Shown piece by piece: positions 44,678 to 53,178 of a DNA stretch of 64,000 bases (position 1 is its first letter; each line of letters opens with the position of its first letter). Source of the stretch: Saprospiraceae bacterium (GTDB lineage Bacteria > Bacteroidota > Bacteroidia > Chitinophagales > Saprospiraceae); NCBI GenBank assembly GCA_020627535.1, contig JAHDGU010000016.1:1-64000 (forward strand), written 5' to 3'. Below the pieces are notes generated by a model, which saw nothing but the letters and a program-made list of their open reading frames with translations, had not been told where the DNA came from and searched no databases. A program made the translations under genes and the position numbers.

Positions 44678-46717
44678 ATGAAGACCTTATACACCTTGAC
44701 AACTTGCCTTGTGTGCATGATTGGCCTCAGAGCTCAGCACACGGAAATAGAGCATAACTCTAGCTCGACAGACCCTACGCTCCAGCTGACAGAGACCGAT
44801 ACGACGGACTTTGTGCGATTGCAGTTTATCAATGCTGTAGATCCCGATGCCAAGTGGGCGCTCTCTGCCAAGCCAATCCCAGGATCCTTTGATAATGATA
44901 ATTTGCTCAGTGAGCCGTTCATCTTTGCCAAGGATGGCCAGCAGGTGTTTGCAATCTCCGCGGATGGAGTAGTGCGTATCAACAAGGCGTACTTCCTGCC
45001 CAACTTCGCTGGGACCTCAGGCCAAATACTCAAAGCAGGACCAAATGGTGCAGTGTCATGGGTGGACAATGATGTCATTGTCGATGAAGATGGAGATACT
45101 GGGGTGGCTATGAGTGAGGATAGCGAAGACCAGCTCTTCTTCGTGGTAGATGATACTATCGGCATGCTTTTGAATAATGAAGGACTGAATATCAATGGAG
45201 AGTACACGCTGCCCAATGAAGATGGCATGATGGATCAAGTGCTAAGTACAGATGGTAACGGAAATCTCAGCTGGAAGGAATTGAGCAATGAACCGACGGA
45301 CGATGATGGAGATACCAAGATCAGCTTTGATGAATCACCTGCCGAGCGGATCAACTTCACTGTTGAGGATGTCGTACGTATGCGCATATCTGACAATGGG
45401 GTCCTGATCAATCAGGCCTATAGGTTGCCTCAGCTAGATGGTGGTGCTGGACAAGTCTTGACCACAGATGGCAGCGGTGTCACCTCTTGGTCATACATAT
45501 CCCAGATGGAAGATAGTGATGGAGATAGTCGCATAGAGTTTGTGGAAACACCATTTGAAGAGATTAGCTTTTTCCTTTCAGATACATTGGCTTTTCGCAT
45601 GCGGGAAAATCCTGGGGGCTTCGTAAGAATGGGCGGAGCTTTCAACGATGGAAATCTGATGATGGGCTACCAGGCCGGATTTGATATAGGTAAGAGCGGA
45701 ATATCTGGCGATGTGGCCAAAGGAAATCTCGCTTTGGGTATCAATGCAATGTTCAAAGCAGACAGCTCATTTAGATGTATTGCCTTGGGCACAGATGCAA
45801 TGAGATTGCATACAGGCGGCCGACACAATATTGCCATGGGCTATGGTGCATTTGAAATACTTGACCAAGGAGAGCAGAATACCGCACTCGGAAGTTTGAG
45901 TGGCACGCAAATGATCGAGGGAAGTCTCAATACATTTTTGGGATTCCAATCAGCGGGATTTTTGGAGTTTGGTACGAGAAATACATTTATAGGGGCATCA
46001 GCTGGGCGATCAGGCGCAACAGACACTGTACAACGCGCCATCTGTATTGGATTTGATGCGGGTTCAGGAAAAGTGAAAAGTGATGAGCTCTATATCGATG
46101 TGAATAATACAGCGAATCCATTGATTTATGGAAATTTTGCGACGGACGAAGTAGAGATCAATGGTGACTTAGATGTGGGTGAGCTGCATGTAGGTGGATT
46201 GATCATCGGTACGGTGACTCTTGGGAATAAGAGCATTGAGTCCAATAATGTGTCGTTCAATTTTGAGGATGATATATGGCCGACGGATGATGATGCGTAT
46301 GACTTGGGTAACACTGTCCGTAGATGGAAAACACTCTATACCATCAATCCTGTCGATGTGAGTTCTGACAGACGACTCAAAAAGAATATTGAGACACTAG
46401 ACTATGGGATTGCAGACCTGATGCAGATCAGATCAGTGGAATATCACTTGAATGCCCAAGATACGAACGAAAAAAAGCACCTCGGATTCATCGCGCAAGA
46501 AATGAACGAGATCATTCCTGAAGTGGTAGGTACGCCAGACAATCCTGATGAATATATGTCCATAAAATATTCAGAATTAATTCCCGTACTTGTCAATGCC
46601 CTTCAGGATCAGCAGGAAATGATTGATACTCTGACAGAGGAAAATAAATATTTCAAAAATGAGATCGCTGAGATCAAAGCCCTTTTGACGGAAGTCAAAG
46701 AGAAAGAGGCGGAGTGA
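44678..46717 (+). CDS. Secreted tail-fibre protein with S74 intramolecular chaperone domain
   Basis: A 679-residue secreted protein with signal peptide KTLYTLTTCLVCMIGLRAQ. The N-terminal half has three acidic repeats starting DEDGDTGVAMSE, DDDGDTKISFDE and DSDGDSRIEFVE, each followed by a beta stretch and a G-Q-V/I-L-T/S-T/A-D/G-G turn. A left-handed or trimeric beta region follows (about 330-470: NLALGINAMFKADSS, NIAMGYGAF, NTALGSLSG, NTFLGFQSA, NTFIGASAG). The C-terminal Peptidase_S74 domain is clear: SSDRRLKKNIETLDYGIADLM, HLGFIAQEMNEIIPEVV, YSELIPVLVNALQ and a coiled coil. S74 domains drive trimer folding and then usually cut themselves off. It forms the last large exoprotein of the region. 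Confidence 0.88.
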   Translation: MKTLYTLTTCLVCMIGLRAQHTEIEHNSSSTDPTLQLTETDTTDFVRLQFINAVDPDAKWALSAKPIPGSFDNDNLLSEPFIFAKDGQQVFAISADGVVRINKAYFLPNFAGTSGQILKAGPNGAVSWVDNDVIVDEDGDTGVAMSEDSEDQLFFVVDDTIGMLLNNEGLNINGEYTLPNEDGMMDQVLSTDGNGNLSWKELSNEPTDDDGDTKISFDESPAERINFTVEDVVRMRISDNGVLINQAYRLPQLDGGAGQVLTTDGSGVTSWSYISQMEDSDGDSRIEFVETPFEEISFFLSDTLAFRMRENPGGFVRMGGAFNDGNLMMGYQAGFDIGKSGISGDVAKGNLALGINAMFKADSSFRCIALGTDAMRLHTGGRHNIAMGYGAFEILDQGEQNTALGSLSGTQMIEGSLNTFLGFQSAGFLEFGTRNTFIGASAGRSGATDTVQRAICIGFDAGSGKVKSDELYIDVNNTANPLIYGNFATDEVEINGDLDVGELHVGGLIIGTVTLGNKSIESNNVSFNFEDDIWPTDDDAYDLGNTVRRWKTLYTINPVDVSSDRRLKKNIETLDYGIADLMQIRSVEYHLNAQDTNEKKHLGFIAQEMNEIIPEVVGTPDNPDEYMSIKYSELIPVLVNALQDQQEMIDTLTEENKYFKNEIAEIKALLTEVKEKEAE

Positions 46718-46855
46718 GATTGTGGATGGCAAAAAAGATCTAGAGCTCAGAAAATAGGAATGCTGGAATAGGGCTGGCGCTGGGAGGCGCACAGCAAACA
46801 TAAAGAGCTTACATCAAATGCGGGCTTAGCCAATTCAAGGTGTAGTCCGGGATAT

Positions 46856-47335
46856 TCAGCCTGCAATCCGACCATAGAGAAATCCATCCGGAGGATAGAA
46901 TTTCTTTTTTCTTTTACTCAATTCAAAATATAAGATGAATTTCTGAGTTCCATCTTCATTCGATAGTTCGACTCTAAAGAGGCCCAAACTATCGGACTGA
47001 CATTTTCTTCGTATTCTCTCTGTGTCGATAAGCTCTTTTGAGAGAATTTTTAGCTTTTCGGTATTCTTATTCGGGTCTTTTGAGCTAGTCGACCACAGAT
47101 TGTCGACATACTTGTCGATGATGTCGCTGCAGCCACATTGAGGACTTGCCTTGAGTTTTATCGGACGATCTGCATGATGCCCATATCCTGACTCTATTTT
47201 CGAGTAGTTGCCGGCACTCTGCAAGTACATGGTGCAGGCATCCATTTGGGCATGAACTAGTGATGGAGTCGTCAAGCAAATGAGCAGCGCGAGTGCAAAG
47301 AGAAAATAGGTTCTATGTCGAAATGTTCTTTTCAT
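46856..47335 (-). CDS. Small secreted Cys-containing protein, function unknown
   Basis: A 159-residue protein with signal peptide HRTYFLFALALLICLTTPSLVHAQ and a mature part with Cys residues at about 34, 67, 69 and 113 (CTMYLQSAGNYS, SPQCGCSDIIDKYVDNLW, RRKCQSD). The C-terminal half (LGLFRVELSNEDGTQKFILYFEL) looks like two or three beta strands. No family recognised. Its ATG overlaps the stop of the VWA gene as ATGA, so it is translationally coupled to the MoxR/VWA pair. The gap 46718-46855 has no visible feature. Confidence 0.75.
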   Translation of the reverse strand: MKRTFRHRTYFLFALALLICLTTPSLVHAQMDACTMYLQSAGNYSKIESGYGHHADRPIKLKASPQCGCSDIIDKYVDNLWSTSSKDPNKNTEKLKILSKELIDTERIRRKCQSDSLGLFRVELSNEDGTQKFILYFELSKRKKKFYPPDGFLYGRIAG

Positions 47336-48654
47336 ATGCTCTTTCGATTCATTTCCCTCACGGCTTCCTCTATGCCTTTTGGCGAAAGCTGATACATGGG
47401 TATGAGCTGTCTGATCACTTGGATGCTAAAGACATAGTGCCAATACTTTTCTTTCTCAGGATTGAGCCATGCTATGCGTGAAAATTGCGCCGACATTTTT
47501 CGATATGTGTCCATGCTCGATTTGCTGAGTTCGTAGGGCGCCATAGATGCATCACCTACGATAAAGACGCGATATGCAGGGTCTTTGTCTAGTAGACTTT
47601 TTAGCGGAAGCGACTTTCTCCTAGCGGCATCAGTATAGACGCGATCATAGATCGTATTGTGGAAGTAGTAAGTCTCCATGTCATGGGCAAAACGGGTTTT
47701 CATCTTCCGGAAGAGTTGCTGCACCATTCGGACGAATGGATCCATGGAGTAGCCTCCGTTATCTATAAGGAGTAGGACTTGGAGTTTTTTGTGTTGATGA
47801 TGCTCTAGCTCTGGTAAAAAAAGGCCACCGCGCTTGATGCCATCTTTGATGGTTTTCGGTAAGTCAAGCTTCGTCTCAGCCGTCTCTTCCATGACGCCAT
47901 TGAGCGCGCTCAGCGCTGCATCGATATTGTCATCGTTGATGGTTCTATCTCGATCTACTGGAAAGTATTTACGATCATTGAGAATCATCCTCGCCATCTT
48001 TCCACCACCAGTGCCACCGACTCGTATGCCATCCTTGGCAGCACCTCCATGTCCATAGGGAGATATTCCTCCTGTACCGATCCAGTGACTACCACCTTGA
48101 TGCTTGCCTTTTTGTTGTTTCATGACCTCGCGCATCCGCTCGAGCAACTCCTCTAGACTTAAACCAGAATAGTCGGCCATTTGCTCCAGCTTGCTAAGTC
48201 TTGATTCTCCGTCAGTGTCTAGACCATCCTCGTCTTCTACATCACCGCTATCATTATTCCAGATTTCTTGCCCGTCAAGGATTTCTTTGATGTCATAACT
48301 TGTCAGATGTACTTCCGACAGGAATGTATCTACGAGCTCATCTACGTCTAGGTCGTCGCCAAAGCGATCTAGATTATCCTCTCTCCATTTTTTGAAAGTT
48401 TCTGATCTCAATATGGCGTCTAATAGCGTATCGCCTGGAGCGAAGTCAATTTGTAAAAAGTATTGATAAAATGCCTTGGTAAATGGACCTAGCTCCTTGG
48501 GATCTTTTACCACAGCGGCTCGCAAGATGGCATAAACATCTCCGAGCGTCTTACAGAGTCCTTTGATTGACGCTTTTTGTATGAGCAGAAGGGTGCGGAC
48601 GTCTGCATTAAGCCCATGCTCTCTGAGTGCAGATGGTAAACTTGCAAACATCAA
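47332..48654 (-). CDS. CoxE-like VWA-domain protein (MoxR partner)
   Basis: A 440-residue cytoplasmic protein of the CoxE/VWA group that works with MoxR AAA+ ATPases to fit metals or remodel protein complexes. The N-terminal half is helical (VRTLLLIQKASIKGLCKTLGDVYAILR), followed by an acidic linker, a Gly-rich loop (GTGGISPYGHGG), and the VWA domain from about 270. The MIDAS site, usually DxSxS, reads DNGGYS here, so the first Ser is replaced by Gly; this may be normal for the subfamily or a changed metal site. Only 3 bases separate it from the MoxR gene before it. A secreted Cys protein gene overlaps its end. Confidence 0.87.
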   Translation of the reverse strand: MMFASLPSALREHGLNADVRTLLLIQKASIKGLCKTLGDVYAILRAAVVKDPKELGPFTKAFYQYFLQIDFAPGDTLLDAILRSETFKKWREDNLDRFGDDLDVDELVDTFLSEVHLTSYDIKEILDGQEIWNNDSGDVEDEDGLDTDGESRLSKLEQMADYSGLSLEELLERMREVMKQQKGKHQGGSHWIGTGGISPYGHGGAAKDGIRVGGTGGGKMARMILNDRKYFPVDRDRTINDDNIDAALSALNGVMEETAETKLDLPKTIKDGIKRGGLFLPELEHHQHKKLQVLLLIDNGGYSMDPFVRMVQQLFRKMKTRFAHDMETYYFHNTIYDRVYTDAARRKSLPLKSLLDKDPAYRVFIVGDASMAPYELSKSSMDTYRKMSAQFSRIAWLNPEKEKYWHYVFSIQVIRQLIPMYQLSPKGIEEAVREMNRKSI

Positions 48655-48657
48655 GTC

Positions 48658-49572
48658 CTAGTTTGGCGTACTTCTTTTGTGAAAATCATCTGGATGCCGT
48701 AGGATCTGAGATTGGATTCTTTCCAGGTCTGTCTGGGTCTTGATTAATACACCAAGTCCTTCCAGCTGCTGTATTTTCTCTTTGGCTTCTTCTGAAGAAA
48801 ACTTTTTAACCCATTTGAGCCAGTTCAGTAGCTCTCTCGTAGTCGGCGAACGCTCCAGTCCAAGATTGCGTAACTGGTAGAATATATCCATCGCCAACTG
48901 CACAGTCTTGTCGTCCAAGCTTGGATGATGCTTGGCCACGATTTCTCTCATTGTATCTGCATCGGGGAAGTGGATATAGTGATAGATGCACCTTCCTTTG
49001 AATGCTGTAGGTAGTTCTTGCTCTCGATTGGAAGTGATCACGATGGCGGGCATATTTTCTTCAGTGACTTCGATCACTTCTCCAGATTCTGGCATGATGA
49101 ATTTTCGGTGACTCAAAGCATAGAGAAGATCATTCGGGAATTCCCTTGGCGCCTTATCGATTTCATCAATGAGGAGGACGGAGTTGGCTTTGCTGTATGC
49201 AAGCGCTGCAGGACCTTTGACGACATAGTCTTCTAGTCGATCGGTATGACGATCATGAGATTTGCTCTTTTGGTTCAGGCCCTTTTCTTCACGCTGTGCA
49301 TCGAGGATTTCAAACTGCGCATCTCGGAGATATTTCACGTGATCAAATCTCGCTACGAGCTGCTCCACATTGCTTTTGGAGCCTGTAGGATAGACAAAAA
49401 GATCCAGCCCATGGTCCTGTGCGTACTGCAGGGGTAGTTCTGTCTTGCCGGTACCTGGTTCGCCCTCTATGAGTAGAGGCATGCCAAGAGTACGGGCAAT
49501 GTGAAAAGATTGAGCGAGCTGTGGGTCACAGAGGTATTTGTCTGATCCACTCCAGTATGTGTCGAGTGCCAT
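48658..49572 (-). CDS. MoxR-type AAA+ ATPase
   Basis: A 304-residue ATPase of the MoxR family, partner of VWA proteins. The ATG at 49572 (MALDTYWSGSD) is chosen over an in-frame TTG further upstream. Walker A is GEPGTGKTE and Walker B LLIDEIDKA; sensor 1 is IVITSNRE, and the arginine-finger region has FKGRCIYHYIHFP. The C-terminal lid ends with a helical region (TTRELLNWLKWVKKF). Together with the VWA protein it probably inserts a cofactor into, or remodels, an unknown client complex. The gene follows the HisKA_2 kinase gene by 68 bases on the same strand. Confidence 0.92.
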   Translation of the reverse strand: MALDTYWSGSDKYLCDPQLAQSFHIARTLGMPLLIEGEPGTGKTELPLQYAQDHGLDLFVYPTGSKSNVEQLVARFDHVKYLRDAQFEILDAQREEKGLNQKSKSHDRHTDRLEDYVVKGPAALAYSKANSVLLIDEIDKAPREFPNDLLYALSHRKFIMPESGEVIEVTEENMPAIVITSNREQELPTAFKGRCIYHYIHFPDADTMREIVAKHHPSLDDKTVQLAMDIFYQLRNLGLERSPTTRELLNWLKWVKKFSSEEAKEKIQQLEGLGVLIKTQTDLERIQSQILRHPDDFHKRSTPN

Positions 49573-49640
49573 AGATGTTCTTTCTTGTCTTATAGCCAAA
49601 GGTATATCCCTTGCAGATGGTTCATCTCATCAGAGACGAG

Positions 49641-51527
49641 CTAGACTTTCTGATACTTAGATATGAGCAGTCGCACTGTCGTTCCATCTGCTCCAGATAT
49701 ATGGAGATCTGCCTCGAGCTTGTCTTGGAAAGCTTGGATCAATGAGTGTCCAAAACTATCGCCTTGATTGATTCTTTCCTGATCAAGACCTACACCATCA
49801 TCTTTGACCTCTAGGATCAGTTTGCCATCTTGCTCGACACATTGGATATCAATCCTCCCTGACTCTTTACCTTCAAAGGCGTATTTCAGACAGTTGGTCA
49901 TCAGTTCATTGACAATCAATCCGATCGGAATCATGGACTCCACGTCCAACTTGAGATCATCTACATTTAGGCCTAGCTCAATGTCTTTTTCTTCGTATTG
50001 ATAGTTAACGAGTAGATCTTTGGCGAGCTTTGGTAAATACTGCTTCAGCTCGATACCTGTGAGATTGTCTTTCTTATAAAGATTCTGATGGATGAGTGAC
50101 ATAGAATGTACGCGGCTGCGTCCCTCTTGAATGGCTTCCTTTGCTTTTACGTCTTTGATGGACCTTGACTGTATGCGCAGCAGGGAGGAGACCATCTGTA
50201 GATTGTTTTTTACGCGATGGTGAATTTCTTTCAGAAGGATTTCTTTTTCTTTCAGCGCCTTTGTGATGATCTCATTTTGGGCAGTAATTTCTTTTTCATA
50301 TTTGAGCTTTCTCCGGAGCACATATGCACCGGCTACAAGTAAGGCAGATAGCAGTGCAAGGAGGCCATATGTTCTGTTCCTTTTTTCTTTCTCCCTTTTG
50401 AGTTCGATCTCTTGTTGGAGAATTTCATTTTCTTTTTGTGCGACATTGAGCTCAGTGTAGAGTCTGGTAAATTTCTCTGTATTCTCTACGTCGTAGAAGC
50501 TATCGATGGCTTGGATGAGCTCTGGATAATGTGTCAGTGCCGATTGATCATCTCCCCTGCTCTCGTCCAGCGTGATCATGGCTCTGAGTACCTGGTGAAT
50601 CAATCCCGGACTAGAATCTTGTTTGGCCAAGAGCAGCGCTTGTTCCAGGTAGGTCTCGGCCTCGGCATATTCACCGACTGCTGTGTGAGAGATTCCAAGG
50701 CGAGTGAGTAGCGTTATCTGATGGACTTGCGTCATTGATTTTTGACGGAGCTGATAGCTTTGTGTCAAGAGATCTATCGCTTCTTGATGGCGTCCGAGCT
50801 TCTGCAAAATGTCAGCCTTGGTGGCGAGAGATGTGCCTTCTATCAAAGTGGATTTTTGGGCTTTGGCATCTGCTATAGATTGATTGATCGCCTCGGTCGC
50901 CTCATCATACATTTCTTGATTGGCATATGCTCTTGCCAGGCGTTGATAGGTTTTTGGTGATTTTCTTCCTTGCTTTGTTCGTATGTCTATACTTTTTTGG
51001 AAATAGCCAGCAGCCTCGTCAAAGTTGTTTTTTGCTGAGAGAATCGTGCCGATCCAGTCATAGTTCATAGGGAGTTCGATCTGGTCGTCTGATTGGCTTA
51101 TTTCTAGTGCTGCAAACTGCTTTTTGAGAGCCTTGTCAAACTTTTCTCTTTTGTAGAGAAATATACCTTCGAGTGTAAGGATATATGCTTCTGAATCACT
51201 GTCTTTATTCTCCTCTGCGAGCTGTCTTACTTCTTGTAATATTTTTTCTGCCTTCTCAAGATTTCCCGCGGAGTATATGGAGTAGTATCGTGCAAGACGC
51301 AATTTATTTTGTATGACTTGTTTGGGAGGTGCTTTGATCCCTATGAGGCTATCGATATGCGCGATGATGAGTTGTTCTCTCTCGAGGACTTTGCTAGTGA
51401 CCGCTTCTGCCGTTTCGTTCAAATCTAGTTGCTGTGAGCGCAGGGAGAGACAGAGCATTATCCCTATACTCAGGAATAAGAGTCTCGTAGTAGCGATGTG
51501 CAGACGGAGTTTGATCCCACGGTTCAT
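49641..51527 (-). CDS. TPR-containing sensor histidine kinase (HisKA_2 type)
   Basis: Membrane-linked sensor kinase of 628 residues. ATG 51527 is chosen: it gives a signal/anchor (TTRLLFLSIGIMLCLSLRSQ) and leaves 28 bases to the divergent crtA-like gene; in-frame starts at 51548 and 51566 are possible. Order: TPR repeats at about 90-330 (KAEKILQEVRQLAEENKDS, DEAAGYFQKSIDIRTKQ, AEAETYLEQALLLAKQ), a membrane span at about 377-394 (YGLLALLSALLVAGAYVL), a HisKA_2 dimerisation domain with phospho-His in EIHHRVKNNLQMVSSLLRI, and a HATPase domain (NELMTNCLKYAF, DDGVGL). No response regulator is adjacent. Confidence 0.9.
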   Translation of the reverse strand: MNRGIKLRLHIATTRLLFLSIGIMLCLSLRSQQLDLNETAEAVTSKVLEREQLIIAHIDSLIGIKAPPKQVIQNKLRLARYYSIYSAGNLEKAEKILQEVRQLAEENKDSDSEAYILTLEGIFLYKREKFDKALKKQFAALEISQSDDQIELPMNYDWIGTILSAKNNFDEAAGYFQKSIDIRTKQGRKSPKTYQRLARAYANQEMYDEATEAINQSIADAKAQKSTLIEGTSLATKADILQKLGRHQEAIDLLTQSYQLRQKSMTQVHQITLLTRLGISHTAVGEYAEAETYLEQALLLAKQDSSPGLIHQVLRAMITLDESRGDDQSALTHYPELIQAIDSFYDVENTEKFTRLYTELNVAQKENEILQQEIELKREKEKRNRTYGLLALLSALLVAGAYVLRRKLKYEKEITAQNEIITKALKEKEILLKEIHHRVKNNLQMVSSLLRIQSRSIKDVKAKEAIQEGRSRVHSMSLIHQNLYKKDNLTGIELKQYLPKLAKDLLVNYQYEEKDIELGLNVDDLKLDVESMIPIGLIVNELMTNCLKYAFEGKESGRIDIQCVEQDGKLILEVKDDGVGLDQERINQGDSFGHSLIQAFQDKLEADLHISGADGTTVRLLISKYQKV

Positions 51528-51555
51528 TTCATCGCAAAGGTCATACATTTGGTAG

Positions 51556-52281
51556 ATGTCGAGCAATACCCATCAGGTCACATCACTTACTCTCTTGAAA
51601 TATCGCGGTACTCGACAAAAATGGCGTGGCTTTACACTGATGCAAAGGGGGCATGGTTTGCTACGAGACCTACCTGGACAACACGTCTACAAACTCATGG
51701 GCACGGGAAAGGGATTTGGCCTTAGAGATGGGGCTGACTTGTCTAGCTATGCTGTATTGCAAGTATGGGATGATGAGGCTTCCGCCAAAAGCTATTTTGC
51801 TTCTGATAGTTTTCTTCGGAAATTGACCAAAGGAACTTCCCAGTCATGTACCATCATGATGCGATGTCTGCGTGCTCATGGTGAGTGGAAGGGGGTGAAT
51901 CCTTTTGCTGTACATGAAGATCTCGATGCTGAGAATCATCTGATAGCGGCGATCACTCGAGCGAGTCTTCGTATTTCTACTTTAAGGAGTTTTTGGTCCT
52001 ATGCTGCAGTTGCGCAAAAACCCATTCACAATGCCACTGGTCTTCAATTTAAATTGGGTATCGGAGAGCATCCATTTTTACACATGGCGACATTCTCCAT
52101 TTGGAATTCGCTCTCGGATCTCAATGCATATGCCTACCAGACGAAGGAACATCTCAAAGCGATCAAGTTGACGAAGGAGAAGTCGTGGTATCGAGAAGAG
52201 TTATTTGCGAGATTTCAGCCTTATCAGATGATTGGGGCGTGGCCAGGACTAGACATCGATCTGCCGTCGCTGAGCGACTAG
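51556..52281 (+). CDS. crtA: CrtA-like carotenoid oxygenase (spheroidene monooxygenase family)
   Basis: A 241-residue protein aligning by eye with spheroidene monooxygenase: VTSLTLLKYRG at the start, MQRGHGLLRDLPGQHVYKLMGTG, AAITRASLRISTLRSFWSY, QFKLGIGEHPFLHMATFSIW, and YREELFARFQPYQMIGAWPG at the end. CrtA adds oxygen at C-2 of acyclic carotenoid ends. With crtD and cruF products it would act on a psi end group as found in saproxanthin or flexixanthin; the exact product is inferred. It is convergent with the methyltransferase gene, with 33 bases of overlap at their ends, and starts 28 bases from the divergent kinase gene. Confidence 0.8.
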   Translation: MSSNTHQVTSLTLLKYRGTRQKWRGFTLMQRGHGLLRDLPGQHVYKLMGTGKGFGLRDGADLSSYAVLQVWDDEASAKSYFASDSFLRKLTKGTSQSCTIMMRCLRAHGEWKGVNPFAVHEDLDAENHLIAAITRASLRISTLRSFWSYAAVAQKPIHNATGLQFKLGIGEHPFLHMATFSIWNSLSDLNAYAYQTKEHLKAIKLTKEKSWYREELFARFQPYQMIGAWPGLDIDLPSLSD

Positions 52282-53178
52282 TGTCATGATGCCATGAGAG
52301 GACTTTCGTCCAAATATGTTTCTTAGATCAAACAAGATTTTGTTCTTCACATAAGAAATCAATCGATCTTCCATGGAGTCTGACCAATTGATTTTTAGTT
52401 TCTCCATTTCACTCATCCAATAGAGATTGTAAGGATCCAGAGTGCCGTGGATGTCGACATATAGCGTATCCCACCCACATTGATCCAAAAGCATAGAGAG
52501 ATTGTCTGGCGAAAAAAGAGAGATGTGTCGAGGACTGTGCCATCCTGCCCACTCATTTCCATATCTTTTTCTGCTTTCAGAATCGTAGTTGGGTACTTCG
52601 ATGATCATGATGGCTTCATCTGAGGAGATATCATGTAGTCGCTGCAAGGAGGCTCTCGGATCGTAGTCATGCTCGAGATAGTGCCACATGGTCACAAGGT
52701 CTGGCGCCTTGCGAGGTTCATAGGCCGCTAATTCTTGCGTGGACAAATTCAGTAGCTCATAGCTTGGTTCATTTTTCCAGCCATGATCTGAAAAATCAAT
52801 GCCATAGCAGTCGGCTCCACTGCGCTCATGAAGCGCGAGGAGATAGCTTGGTTTCCCACAGCCTACATCCAATGCCGTAAAGTGCTGATTTGCGTCAAGA
52901 TGTTTGAGCGAAAGCTCGACACGTTTCTTGTCAGTATTGGCGAGACTTTTTGCTACGAGATTAGAATATTTTCCCCACGCTACAGGACCACGGTATGGCA
53001 GGTAATACTCCTGATAATAATCGCCGAGTTGCTCAGGAGCTACTGGGTTGTCAAGCCATACGAAGTGGCACTCTTCACATCTACGAAAGATAAAGTTCTC
53101 ACCGTCATACTGATGCATCATCGCCGTAGTCTCGGCGACGATTGTCGAATTACCACTTCCACAGATGTGGCAACTCAC
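52249..53178 (-). CDS. Class I SAM-dependent methyltransferase with N-terminal zinc-ribbon-like motif
   Basis: A 309-residue protein. The GTG at 53178 is chosen: its last two bases and the next A form the stop of cruF (GTGA), and residues from it start VSCHICGSGNS. The N-terminal Cys pairs (CHIC and CEEC, 32 residues apart) look like a zinc ribbon. The methyltransferase core has TALDVGCGKPSYLLAL (motif I) and DLVTMWHYLEHDYDP. Such N-terminal ribbons occur in Methyltransf_23-type enzymes acting on sugars and polyketide-like molecules. Position next to cruF and crtD suggests a carotenoid (or its sugar) is methylated; this is an inference. Two perfect copies of the 16-nt hairpin motif lie within the gene. 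Confidence 0.8.
   Translation of the reverse strand: MSCHICGSGNSTIVAETTAMMHQYDGENFIFRRCEECHFVWLDNPVAPEQLGDYYQEYYLPYRGPVAWGKYSNLVAKSLANTDKKRVELSLKHLDANQHFTALDVGCGKPSYLLALHERSGADCYGIDFSDHGWKNEPSYELLNLSTQELAAYEPRKAPDLVTMWHYLEHDYDPRASLQRLHDISSDEAIMIIEVPNYDSESRKRYGNEWAGWHSPRHISLFSPDNLSMLLDQCGWDTLYVDIHGTLDPYNLYWMSEMEKLKINWSDSMEDRLISYVKNKILFDLRNIFGRKSSHGIMTLVAQRRQIDV
52300..52315 (+). repeat. NNNC-TTTC-GNNN-AAAW hairpin, stem GGAC/GTCC
   Basis: GGAC TTTC GTCC AAAT, a perfect 4-bp stem. It lies inside the 3' part of the methyltransferase gene, which reads on the other strand. Confidence 0.55.
52902..52917 (-). repeat. NNNC-TTTC-GNNN-AAAW hairpin, stem GAGC/GCTC
   Basis: On the minus strand GAGC TTTC GCTC AAAC, a perfect 4-bp stem with AAAC in place of AAAT. 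It lies inside the methyltransferase gene. Confidence 0.5.

Noticed and set aside
47373-47388. CAGC-TTTC-GCCA-AAAG (minus), similar to the hairpin family
   Set aside because: Only two of four stem positions pair and the tail differs; inside coding sequence for L-S-P-K.
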